A stretch of 64,000 nucleotides of DNA from Inquilinus limosus DSM 16000 (lineage in GTDB: Bacteria > Pseudomonadota > Alphaproteobacteria > DSM-16000 > Inquilinaceae): the NCBI RefSeq assembly GCF_000423185.1, contig NZ_AUHM01000006.1:310001-374000 (forward strand). Direction: 5' to 3'. Each line of letters starts with the position of its first letter. The stretch's first letter is position 1. A program made the translations under genes and the position numbers. The notes beneath the pieces were generated by a model, which saw only the letters and a program-made list of their open reading frames with translations, was not told the origin of the DNA and did not search any database. Of this stretch, positions 46,009 to 53,402 are shown in pieces.

Positions 46009-46032
46009 CGGATATTCTGTATTTCGTATCCG
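46009..46032. promoter_or_regulatory. Inverted repeat upstream of the sugar dehydrogenase gene
   Basis: CGGATA (46009-46014) and TATCCG (46027-46032) form a perfect inverted repeat with a 12 bp AT-rich spacer, 57-80 bp before the dehydrogenase start. It is a candidate regulator site of unknown owner. Confidence 0.35.
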
Positions 46033-46159
46033 CTGCGCATAAGTATGACGTATCGGCCGACTGTCGGGTAGGCCGAAATGCCTATCCTCTGCCGAAGCTA
46101 TCCCGCCGTTCCGGCCTCCCGGTAACCTGCGGGAGCCGAATCTCTGCCCGAGGCCGCCA

Positions 46160-46462
46160 ATGCTCGATCGCCTGAAGGACCAGTTCGAGGACGTGTCCTG
46201 CGTCTATGCCGAGGCCAACGGGCTGCGGCGCGACCCCGACTGGTTCCTCCTGAAGCTGCACGAGGAGCTGGGTGAGCTGACCCAGGTCTGGAACAAGCTG
46301 ACCGGTCGCGGCCGGACTCGGGGCCGCTCCGAGGAGGAGCTGCGGCAGGCGCTGGCCGACGAGACCGCGGACATGCTGGGCCACATCCTGCTGTTCGCCC
46401 GGGCGAACGGGATCGACCTGGCCGCCGCGGTCGAGCGGAAATGGCGCTTCCGGCCGGAGTGA
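46160..46462 (+). CDS. MazG-like nucleotide pyrophosphohydrolase
   Basis: Small all-alpha hydrolase of 100 residues. The metal-binding pattern is readable as KLHEELGELTQVW in the first helix and ADETADMLGHILLFA in the second, which is the MazG/HisE-like arrangement. Members hydrolyse non-canonical or excess NTPs. The specificity here is unknown. ATG at 46160 with a GAGG site. Single gene. Confidence 0.82.
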   Translation: MLDRLKDQFEDVSCVYAEANGLRRDPDWFLLKLHEELGELTQVWNKLTGRGRTRGRSEEELRQALADETADMLGHILLFARANGIDLAAAVERKWRFRPE

Positions 46463-46597
46463 CCGCCGAGCGTTGGCCAGCCGGGGCCGGGAGCGGAGGG
46501 TCCGTCCGCGAGACAGTCTGTTTCCGTCCAACGCAGTTGACCGGCCCCGGCCGGTGGCCATCTGTGCGGTGACGCACCCCGCGACCCAGAGACTTGC

Positions 46598-47632
46598 ATG
46601 GCCCAACCCCTCGAATTCGGACTCGACACCTTCGGCGACGTCACCACCGGGCCGGACGGCGCCCCGCTGCCGCACGCCCAGGTGCTGCGCAATGTGGTCG
46701 AGGAGGCCGCGCTGGCCGACCAGCTCGGCCTCGATTTCTTCGGCGTCGGGGAGCATCACCGCGCCGATTTCGCCGTCTCCGCGCCCGAGGTGCTGCTGGC
46801 GGCGATCGCGGGGCGGACCAGCCGGATCCGTCTCGGCTCGGCCGTGACGGTGCTCAGCTCCGACGACCCGATCCGCGTGTTCCAGCGCTTCTCGACCCTG
46901 GACGCGGTCTCGAACGGCCGGGCGGAGGTCATCCTCGGCCGCGGCTCCTTCACCGAATCCTTCCCGCTGTTCGGCTACGAGCTCAGCGACTACGAGACGC
47001 TGTTCGAGGAGAAGCTGGACCTGTTCGCGGCGCTGCTGCGGCAGGAGCCGGTGACCTGGCGCGGCAGCACCCGCCCGCCGCTGCGCAACCAGAGCGTCTT
47101 TCCGCCGGTCGAGGGCGACCGCCGGCTGACCACCTGGATCGGCGTCGGCGGCAGCCCGGAATCGGTGATCCGCGCCGCCCGCTACGACCTGCCGCTGATG
47201 CTGGCCATCATCGGCGGCGACCCGAAGCGCTTCCGCCCCTATGTCGACCTCTACCACCGCGCCTTCGAGCAGCTGGGCCGGCCGGTGAAACCGGTCGGCG
47301 TCCATTCCCCCGGCTATGTCGCCGACAGCGACGACCAGGCGCGGGAGGAGTTGTTCGCCGACTACAAGAAGATGCGCGACAGGATCGGGGCGGAGCGCGG
47401 CTGGCCGCCGATGGGGCAGGGCGAGTTCGAGCGCGAGGCCGAGCACGGCTCGCTCTATGTCGGCTCGCCCGAGACCGTGGCACGCAAGATCGTCTCGACC
47501 GTCACCGCCCTCGGCGCCTCGCGCTTCCAGCTGAAGTACAGCGCCGGGCCGCTGCCGCACGCCAGGCTGATGCGCAGCATCGAGCTCTACGGCAGAAAGG
47601 TCATGCCGCTCGTCCGCGAGATGATGGCCTGA
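46598..47632 (+). CDS. LLM-class flavin-dependent oxidoreductase (luciferase-like)
   Basis: FMN-dependent monooxygenase-like TIM barrel of 344 residues. Typical features: LGLDFFGVGEHHRADFAVSA, GRTSRIRLGSAVTVLSSDDP, RVFQRFSTLDAVSNGRAEVI and LGRGSFTESFPLFG near the flavin site, WIGVGGSPESVIRAARYDLP, and the C-terminal GSPETVARKIVSTVTALG. Substrate unknown; relatives of this kind are widespread. ATG at 46598. Convergent with hpnE. Confidence 0.87.
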   Translation: MAQPLEFGLDTFGDVTTGPDGAPLPHAQVLRNVVEEAALADQLGLDFFGVGEHHRADFAVSAPEVLLAAIAGRTSRIRLGSAVTVLSSDDPIRVFQRFSTLDAVSNGRAEVILGRGSFTESFPLFGYELSDYETLFEEKLDLFAALLRQEPVTWRGSTRPPLRNQSVFPPVEGDRRLTTWIGVGGSPESVIRAARYDLPLMLAIIGGDPKRFRPYVDLYHRAFEQLGRPVKPVGVHSPGYVADSDDQAREELFADYKKMRDRIGAERGWPPMGQGEFEREAEHGSLYVGSPETVARKIVSTVTALGASRFQLKYSAGPLPHARLMRSIELYGRKVMPLVREMMA

Positions 47633-47679
47633 GAGCCCGCCCGACAGGGCTACCGGCGCGGCCGTCCGGTGACGGTCTC

Positions 47680-48981
47680 TCAGACGGGCTCTGACCCGGC
47701 CCGGCCGCGGCGTCCCCGGCGACGCGCCGACGCCGTCACCGTTCCGGTTGACCGCACATGGTCGGCGGCGCGGAAGCCTGACAAGAGGCTGCCCTCGATG
47801 GTCGCCGGCAACCCGGTCGCGGTCCAGTCGCCGGCCAGCCAGAGATTGGCGTAGGGCGTGGGGCAGGGCGGGCGCCGGGCCTCGTCGGCCGGGCTCTGGC
47901 GGATCGTCGCCCGCTTCTCCTTGATGATGCGGTGGGCGGGCAGGGGGCCGGCCAGGTCGGGGAAGGCCCGCACCACATCGGCCCACAGGCGCGGGGCCAG
48001 CTGCTCCGCCGGCTCGTCCACCAAGCCGCGGGCGGCGCTGACCGTCGTGCTTGCGATGCCCGGGCGGCGGAACACCCAATGGGCGGTGCCGCCGACGATG
48101 CCGGCGATGTCGTGCGGTTCCTCGCGCAGCGGGATGGCGAAATGGCCGTTGACGATCGGCTCGTCCACCTCCGGCGGCGTCAGCCCCGGCGCCAGCCGCG
48201 CCGCGATCGCCGGCGGCACCGCCAGAATCACCTGGTCGTCCGGCGCCAGGGGCAGGGTGCCCTGGTCCAGCTCCAGCGCCGTGATGCGACCCTCGTCGAT
48301 CTCCAGGGTCTTGATCCGCATCCCGGTCCGGACCGTCACGCGGTGGCGGTGCAGGAAGTCCAGCGCCGGGTTGATGAAGGTGTCGGCCAGGTCGGTGCGG
48401 GCGATCAGCGGGATGGTCTGGGCGCCGCCCTTGGCCAGAGTCTGCTCCACCACCGCCCACAGGCTGCGGGCCGAGGCCTCGTCGGCCGGGGTGTTGAGGG
48501 CGGAGACGGCGAGCGGCTCGATCAGGCAGCGATACAGCTCACCCTGCGGCACCATGCCGGCCACGGTGTCCCCCGGCCCGGCCTTGGCCAGGCGGCGCAG
48601 CGCCAGATAGTCGCGCGGCCGGGTCCCCGGCACCCGGCGGCCGGCGCGCAGGATCCACCAGGGCAGCCGGCCGCGGTTCGGCCGCAGGGTGAATTCGCGG
48701 CCACGCTCCAGGTCGACGAAGCGGAAGCCGGGCCGCGCCGGCGCGGCCAGCCGATCGGCGGCGCCGATCAGCTCGAGATAGCGCCGCACGTTGCGGTTGC
48801 CCGACAGGACCAAGTGGTTGCCGTTGTCGATCACCCGGTCCAGCGCAGGCTCATGGAAGGCGCGGCAGCGGCCACCGGGCCGCGCCGTGGCCTCGTAGAC
48901 CACCGCAGGCGTCCCCGTCCGGGCGAGCTCCACCGCGGCGGCGAGGCCGGACAGCCCGCCGCCGATCACATGCGCGGTCAT
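47680..48981 (-). CDS. hpnE: Hydroxysqualene dehydroxylase HpnE
   Basis: FAD-dependent amine-oxidase-like enzyme of 433 residues that reduces hydroxysqualene to squalene in the HpnCDE route. The N-terminal dinucleotide site is HVIGGGLSGLAAAVELARTG, followed by YEATARPGGRCRAFHEPALD, and the C-terminal FAD site is ANLWLAGDWTATGLPATIEG. The conserved DNGNHLVLSGNRNVRRYLEL is typical for HpnE. ATG at 48981 overlaps the stop of the fused hpnC-hpnD gene by 4 bp. The C-terminus has a basic Arg-rich tail. Confidence 0.93.
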   Translation of the reverse strand: MTAHVIGGGLSGLAAAVELARTGTPAVVYEATARPGGRCRAFHEPALDRVIDNGNHLVLSGNRNVRRYLELIGAADRLAAPARPGFRFVDLERGREFTLRPNRGRLPWWILRAGRRVPGTRPRDYLALRRLAKAGPGDTVAGMVPQGELYRCLIEPLAVSALNTPADEASARSLWAVVEQTLAKGGAQTIPLIARTDLADTFINPALDFLHRHRVTVRTGMRIKTLEIDEGRITALELDQGTLPLAPDDQVILAVPPAIAARLAPGLTPPEVDEPIVNGHFAIPLREEPHDIAGIVGGTAHWVFRRPGIASTTVSAARGLVDEPAEQLAPRLWADVVRAFPDLAGPLPAHRIIKEKRATIRQSPADEARRPPCPTPYANLWLAGDWTATGLPATIEGSLLSGFRAADHVRSTGTVTASARRRGRRGRAGSEPV

Positions 48982-50714
48982 CGCAGCAGCGCCGACAGCA
49001 GGATGCCGATCCGCTCGCGCTTCGACAGGCGCGGCCGGACCGACCGGTCGGTATAGCCCCGGGCCTGCAGCTTCTCGAAGATGCGGCGATAGCTGTGCTG
49101 CATGATCAGCGCGGCCTTCATCCGTTTCTCCGTCCCGGCGGGCATCAGCCCGGGCAGGGCGGCGTAGAGGGGCTGGATCTCGGCCGCCAGCCGGGCGCAG
49201 ACCGCGGCGATGCGGGGATCGGCGACGATCTCCGGGATCGGCCGCTCGGTCGGGATGCCGGCTTCCCGCAGCCAACTCTCCGGCAGGTACAGCCGCCCGA
49301 GCGTCGCGTCCTCGTCGACGTCGCGCAGGATGTTGGTCAGCTGCAGCGCCTCGCCCTGGGCCACGGCGAAGGCCTCGCTGGCCTGGTCCGGGCAGCCGAA
49401 GATCTTCACCGCCATCACGCCGACCGTGCCGGCGACGCAGCGGGCGTAATGCGCCAGCCCGGCGCGGTCGGCGATCCGCACCTCGGCCGCGGCGTCGATG
49501 GTCATGCCGTCCAGCATGCTCTCGAACTCGGCGCGCGGCAGGCCGAAGCGGCGGATCGCCCAGATCAGCTCGCGGTCCAGCGGATCCTCGCCGCGGCCGG
49601 CGAAGATCCGGTCCAGCCGCTGCCGCCACGCCTGGAGGGCGACGGTCTTCTCCTCGACCGCGGCGGCGGAATCGGCGATGTCGTCGACCTGCCGGCAGAA
49701 GCCGTAGACGGCGTAGATGGCGCGGCGGCCCTCGGCGGGCAGGATGCGCATGCCGGCGGCGAAGGAGGATTTGGCCCGGAACACCGCCATCCGCACCAGC
49801 GCGGCGTCGTCCAGGGGTTTGGCGCCGAAGGCCATGACGGACAGGCCGGGCCGTAGCGCCCTTGCGAAATCCGCCTTGCTCAGCGCCACCCGGGTCAGGA
49901 TCGGGTCGCCCTGGCGCAGCCGCGCCGCCAGGCGCCGGGCCAGCCACAGCATGACGCTGACCTCGGCCGCCAGCGGCCGCGAGGTCAGCTGCCCGGGCAG
50001 GGTGCAGGCGGTGTCGAGCATGGCGTCGACGATGTCGAGGCAGCGGTCGATCACCGGCCGGCGGATCCGGGCGGAGGCCTCGTCCGGGGCGAAGAAACGG
50101 TCGATCCCGCCGGCGGCCTCAATCCAGTCCGTCGGCACATAGATCCGGCGCAGCTTGCGCCAGTCGTCGCCGCAATCCTGCAGATGGTTCAGGATCTGCA
50201 GCACCGTGCACAGCGCGTCGCCGGCCGGGAAGGTCGATTCGGACTGGCCGTGCAGCCGCAGCAGGTAGCGCCCGACCGGGTTGGCCGAATAGCGGCAATA
50301 GTCGATCAGGTCGTCCCAGGTCCGGCAGCTGCGATTCTCGGAATCGCGGCGGAAGGCGACCAGCAGGTCGCGACAGTCGACGAGGCCGACGCCGGTGGCG
50401 GCGATCGAGGCGCGGATCCCGGCGGTCGCCTCCGGCCCGGGGGCGGTCAGCCCGGCCTTCAGCGCGTCCAGCCGGGCCAGCTTCTCCGCCGTCGGCAGGT
50501 CCGGGTCGTCGCCGATGTCGTCGGCGGCGCGGGCGAAGCGGTAGAAGGCGGCGACGTGCGGCCTGAGGCGCTTGGGCAGCAGCCAGGATCCGACCGGGAA
50601 GTTCTCCTGGCTCGACGTCTTCGTCGCCGGCAGCTCGACGGCGTCCGCCCGGGGGGACGGCGCGCCGGCGGGCGGGGAAGAGTCGACGATGGCTCGGTCG
50701 GCCGGCACGGTCAT
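48978..50714 (-). CDS. hpnCD: HpnC-HpnD fusion: hydroxysqualene synthase joined to presqualene diphosphate synthase
   Basis: Single open frame of 578 residues holding two complete squalene/phytoene-synthase domains. Residues ~30-290 match HpnC (ENFPVGSWLLPKRLRPHVAA, first Asp motif ADDIGDD near 64-70, second QDCGDD near 180). Residues ~300-578 match HpnD (FRAKSSFAAGMRILPAEGRR, first Asp motif VDDIADS near 344, second RDVDEDA near 465). Both Asp-rich motifs are intact in both halves, so both activities are expected. In most bacteria hpnC and hpnD are separate neighbouring genes. ATG at 50714; a weak AGGCG lies upstream. It is followed by hpnE with a 4 bp overlap and is divergent from hpnA. Confidence 0.92.
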   Translation of the reverse strand: MTVPADRAIVDSSPPAGAPSPRADAVELPATKTSSQENFPVGSWLLPKRLRPHVAAFYRFARAADDIGDDPDLPTAEKLARLDALKAGLTAPGPEATAGIRASIAATGVGLVDCRDLLVAFRRDSENRSCRTWDDLIDYCRYSANPVGRYLLRLHGQSESTFPAGDALCTVLQILNHLQDCGDDWRKLRRIYVPTDWIEAAGGIDRFFAPDEASARIRRPVIDRCLDIVDAMLDTACTLPGQLTSRPLAAEVSVMLWLARRLAARLRQGDPILTRVALSKADFARALRPGLSVMAFGAKPLDDAALVRMAVFRAKSSFAAGMRILPAEGRRAIYAVYGFCRQVDDIADSAAAVEEKTVALQAWRQRLDRIFAGRGEDPLDRELIWAIRRFGLPRAEFESMLDGMTIDAAAEVRIADRAGLAHYARCVAGTVGVMAVKIFGCPDQASEAFAVAQGEALQLTNILRDVDEDATLGRLYLPESWLREAGIPTERPIPEIVADPRIAAVCARLAAEIQPLYAALPGLMPAGTEKRMKAALIMQHSYRRIFEKLQARGYTDRSVRPRLSKRERIGILLSALLR

Positions 50715-50817
50715 GGTCGCCTGTCTTGTCTCGGCCAGGGCTATCCGGAACGAGGCGCAGCGGCGGTCCCGCCGCGCGGCCCTGGACCGGGCCACCACAT
50801 CGCAGACCCCCCTGAAT

Positions 50818-50823
50818 TGTCAA
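50818..50823 (-). promoter_or_regulatory. Possible -35 element for the hpnCD-hpnE operon
   Basis: A perfect TTGACA on the minus strand, about 104 bp upstream of the hpnCD start, within the 240 bp divergent spacer to hpnA. No good -10 follows at 16-18 bp, so the promoter assignment is weak. The spacer holds no other feature I can support. Confidence 0.25.
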
Positions 50824-50954
50824 GGCAAACGCCGATGGCATGCAGGCTTACGGTAATTGATGTTGCGGTCGACGGCCCGGTCCGACAGTCTCGCCGCCAT
50901 GATGCGACCGAGTACGGGATATTCCCGAGGCCGGGACGACAGCCGCGGGGAAGG

Positions 50955-51950
50955 ATGAGCGAGATCGCCCTCGTCACCGGGGCCACCGGCTTCGTCGGCT
51001 CGGCCGTGGCCCGCGCGCTGCTGGCCGAAGGCCATCGGGTCAAGGCGCTGGTGCGCCCGAACAGCGACCGCCGCAACCTGGCCGGCCTCGATGCCGAGCC
51101 GGTGACGGGCGACCTCGACGACCAGGCCTCTCTGATCCCGGCGCTGAAGGGCTGCACCGCGCTGTTCCACGTCGCGGCCGATTACCGCCTGTGGGTCCCC
51201 GTGCCGCAGGCGATGCTGCGCACCAATGTCGAGGGCACGGCCGCGATCCTGCGCGCCGCCGCCGCGGCCGGGGTCTCGCGCGCCGTCTACACCTCGAGCG
51301 TCGCGACCCTCGGCCACCATCCGGACGGCCGGCCGGCGGACGAGACCACGGTCGCGACCGAAGGCCAGATGATCGGCCTCTACAAGCGCTCGAAGTTCCT
51401 GGCCGAGGATGCGGCCCGCGCGGCGGCGGCCGAGACGGGCCTGCCGGTGGTGATCGTCAACCCCTCGACGCCGATCGGGCCGCGCGACGTCAAGCCGACC
51501 CCGACCGGACGGATCATCGTCGAGGCCGCGACCGGCCGCATACCGGCCTTCGTCGACACCGGGTTGAACCTCGTCCATGTCGACGACGTCGCCCGGGGCC
51601 ATCTCGCCGCCTTCGCCCGCGGCGTGCCGGGCGAGCGCTACATCCTGGGTGGCGAGGACTTCGCCCTGTCCGCCATCCTGGCCGAGATCGCCGGCCTGGT
51701 CGGCCGCAAGGCGCCGAAGATCCGGCTGCCGCTGGGGCCGATCTGGCCGGTGGCGTTGATGGCCGAGACGGTGTCGCGCTTCACCGGCAAGGAGCCGATG
51801 GTGACGCGCGACGCGCTGCGCATGGCGCGCAAGACCATGTACTTCTCCTCGGCCAAGGCCCAAGGCGCGCTGGACTACCGGCCGCGGCCGGCACGCCAGG
51901 CCCTGGTCGATGCGCTCGAGTGGTTCCAGGCCAACGGTTACCTGAAATGA
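50955..51950 (+). CDS. hpnA: Hopanoid-associated sugar epimerase HpnA
   Basis: NAD(P)-dependent short-chain epimerase/dehydratase of 331 residues. The Rossmann motif is VTGATGFVGSAVARALLAEG. HpnA-type sequence follows (ALVRPNSDRRNLAGLDAEPV, HVAADYRLWVP, YTSSVATLGHHPDG). The catalytic YxxxK is YKRSK, and NPSTPIGPRDVKPTPTGRII is a family hallmark. Found with hopanoid genes; probably acts on the side-chain sugar. ATG at 50955 has GGGGAAGG upstream. Begins the plus-strand hopanoid run, separated from hpnB by an inverted-repeat element. Confidence 0.93.
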   Translation: MSEIALVTGATGFVGSAVARALLAEGHRVKALVRPNSDRRNLAGLDAEPVTGDLDDQASLIPALKGCTALFHVAADYRLWVPVPQAMLRTNVEGTAAILRAAAAAGVSRAVYTSSVATLGHHPDGRPADETTVATEGQMIGLYKRSKFLAEDAARAAAAETGLPVVIVNPSTPIGPRDVKPTPTGRIIVEAATGRIPAFVDTGLNLVHVDDVARGHLAAFARGVPGERYILGGEDFALSAILAEIAGLVGRKAPKIRLPLGPIWPVALMAETVSRFTGKEPMVTRDALRMARKTMYFSSAKAQGALDYRPRPARQALVDALEWFQANGYLK

Positions 51951-51957
51951 TCGGCTC

Positions 51958-52225
51958 AGCCCGGCTATCTCACACCCCTGCGTCCTGCGCCGGTTCAAAA
52001 TGCCGACGGGGCAGGAGAGCGGCGCAGCGCGATGCTTATGCATCGGGCAAGCCGTTCGACGCACCCTGTCGGCATTTTCAACCGGCCCGAAGGGTCGTCT
52101 TGCGGCGGCCGCCTGCGGAGGCGGGCCGCTCAACCGTATGTCCCTATACGCATTTCGCGCCCCGCCCCCGCATCCGACTCACCGCAAGACGACGCAGGTC
52201 GTAGGGGGTGTGAGATAGCCGGGCT
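51958..52225. mobile_element. MITE-like structured element between hpnA and hpnB
   Basis: A 268 bp element bounded by perfect 21 bp terminal inverted repeats (51958-51978 and 52205-52225; the ends begin AGCCCGGCTATC). Inside are further inverted pairs: 51989-52007 with 52068-52086 (18 of 19 bp), 52095-52105 with 52182-52192 (11 bp), plus small hairpins around 52030-52047 (GATGC-TTAT-GCATC) and 52134-52150 (CGTAT/ATACG). It starts 7 bp after the hpnA stop and ends inside the hpnB reading frame. It encodes no transposase, and I see no clear target-site duplication. A non-autonomous transposable element or a structured RNA-like repeat are both possible. Confidence 0.7.
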
Positions 52226-53402
52226 AATCCTCGCGCTCGCCAGCCTCGCCGCCTGGCTCAAGCTGTGGCTGTTCCAGGGCCGGTTCTGGGAGGCCAGGAC
52301 GGCTCCTGAGGCGCCGCCGCCGGCCGAATGGCCGGGCGTCGCCGTGGTGATCCCGGCGCGCAACGAGGCCGAGGGCATCGGCGCCGCGGTCGGCTCGCTG
52401 CTGCGGCAGGCCTATCCCGGCCGGCTGCGGGTGGTGGTGGTCGACGACCAGTCGACCGACGACACCGCCGACATCGCCCGCGCCGCCGCGGCGGACGCGA
52501 GCGCCACCGACCGCCTGACCGTTGTTTCCGGCGCGCCGCTGCAGCCCGGCTGGGTCGGCAAGATGTGGGCGGTGTCGCAGGGCGCCGCGGCGGCGGAGCA
52601 GGCCGACCCGGAAGCGCGCTGGATCCTGCTGACCGACGGTGACATCGTCCACCGGCCGAACAACGTCGCGCAGTTGGTGGCGCGGGGCGAGGCCGACGGG
52701 CTGGACCTCGTATCGCTGATGGTGCGCCTGCGCTGCGTCGACTTCGCCGAGCGCTGGCTGATCCCGCCCTTCGTGTTCTTCTTCAAGATGCTGTACCCCT
52801 TCGCGTGGGTGAACCGGACGGACAAGGCCACGGCCGGCGCGGCCGGCGGCTGCATGCTGGTGCGGCGCGAGGCTTTGGCCCGGGTCGGCGGCATCGCCGC
52901 GATCCGCGATGCGCTGATCGACGATTGCACCCTCGCGGCGGCGCTGAAGCGGCACGGCCGGATCCGGCTCGACCTCACCGACGAGGCGGAGAGCCTGCGC
53001 GTCTACGGCCATGTCGGCGAGATCTGGCGCATGGTGGCCCGCACCGCCTTCACCCAGCTGCGCTATTCGCCCTGGCTGCTGCTCGGCACCGTCGCCGGGC
53101 TGATCGTCACCTACATCGCACCGCCGGCTCTGACGATCCTGGGGCAGGGGGCGGCGCGATATGTCGGCCTGGCCGCCTGGGCGATCATGAGCGGCTGCTA
53201 TGTGCCCATGCTGCGCTTCTATCGGCGCTCGCCGCTCTGGGCGCCCTTCCTGCCGCTCGCGGCGCTGGTGTATCTCGGCGCCACGATCGATTCGGCGCGG
53301 CGCCACTGGGCCGGCGTCGGCGGGGCCTGGAAGGGCCGCGTCTACGACCAGCCCGGCGCCGCGCCCGACCTGTCCCGTCAGACCCGGACCCCGTCCCGAT
53401 GA
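52032..53402 (+). CDS. hpnB: Hopanoid-associated glycosyltransferase HpnB (5' end overlaps repeat element)
   Basis: Membrane-associated family 2 glycosyltransferase. The conserved protein begins about codon 52224 with a membrane span (LILALASLAAWLKLWLFQGR), then VAVVIPARNEAEGIGAAVGS, VVVVDDQSTDDTADIARAAA, LLTDGDIVHRP, and C-terminal spans. No ATG, GTG or TTG occurs in frame between 52040 and the conserved start. The only usable in-frame starts are ATG 52032 and 52038, inside the repeat element, adding about 64 residues of non-family sequence. AGGAGAG lies 12 nt before 52032. Translation may thus begin in the element, or the natural start was destroyed. The 3' end overlaps shc by 4 bp. Confidence 0.85.
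   Translation: MLMHRASRSTHPVGIFNRPEGSSCGGRLRRRAAQPYVPIRISRPAPASDSPQDDAGRRGCEIAGLILALASLAAWLKLWLFQGRFWEARTAPEAPPPAEWPGVAVVIPARNEAEGIGAAVGSLLRQAYPGRLRVVVVDDQSTDDTADIARAAAADASATDRLTVVSGAPLQPGWVGKMWAVSQGAAAAEQADPEARWILLTDGDIVHRPNNVAQLVARGEADGLDLVSLMVRLRCVDFAERWLIPPFVFFFKMLYPFAWVNRTDKATAGAAGGCMLVRREALARVGGIAAIRDALIDDCTLAAALKRHGRIRLDLTDEAESLRVYGHVGEIWRMVARTAFTQLRYSPWLLLGTVAGLIVTYIAPPALTILGQGAARYVGLAAWAIMSGCYVPMLRFYRRSPLWAPFLPLAALVYLGATIDSARRHWAGVGGAWKGRVYDQPGAAPDLSRQTRTPSR

Noticed and set aside
52000-52218. 72-codon frame inside the structured element
   Set aside because: It lies wholly within nested inverted repeats and resembles no transposase or known peptide.
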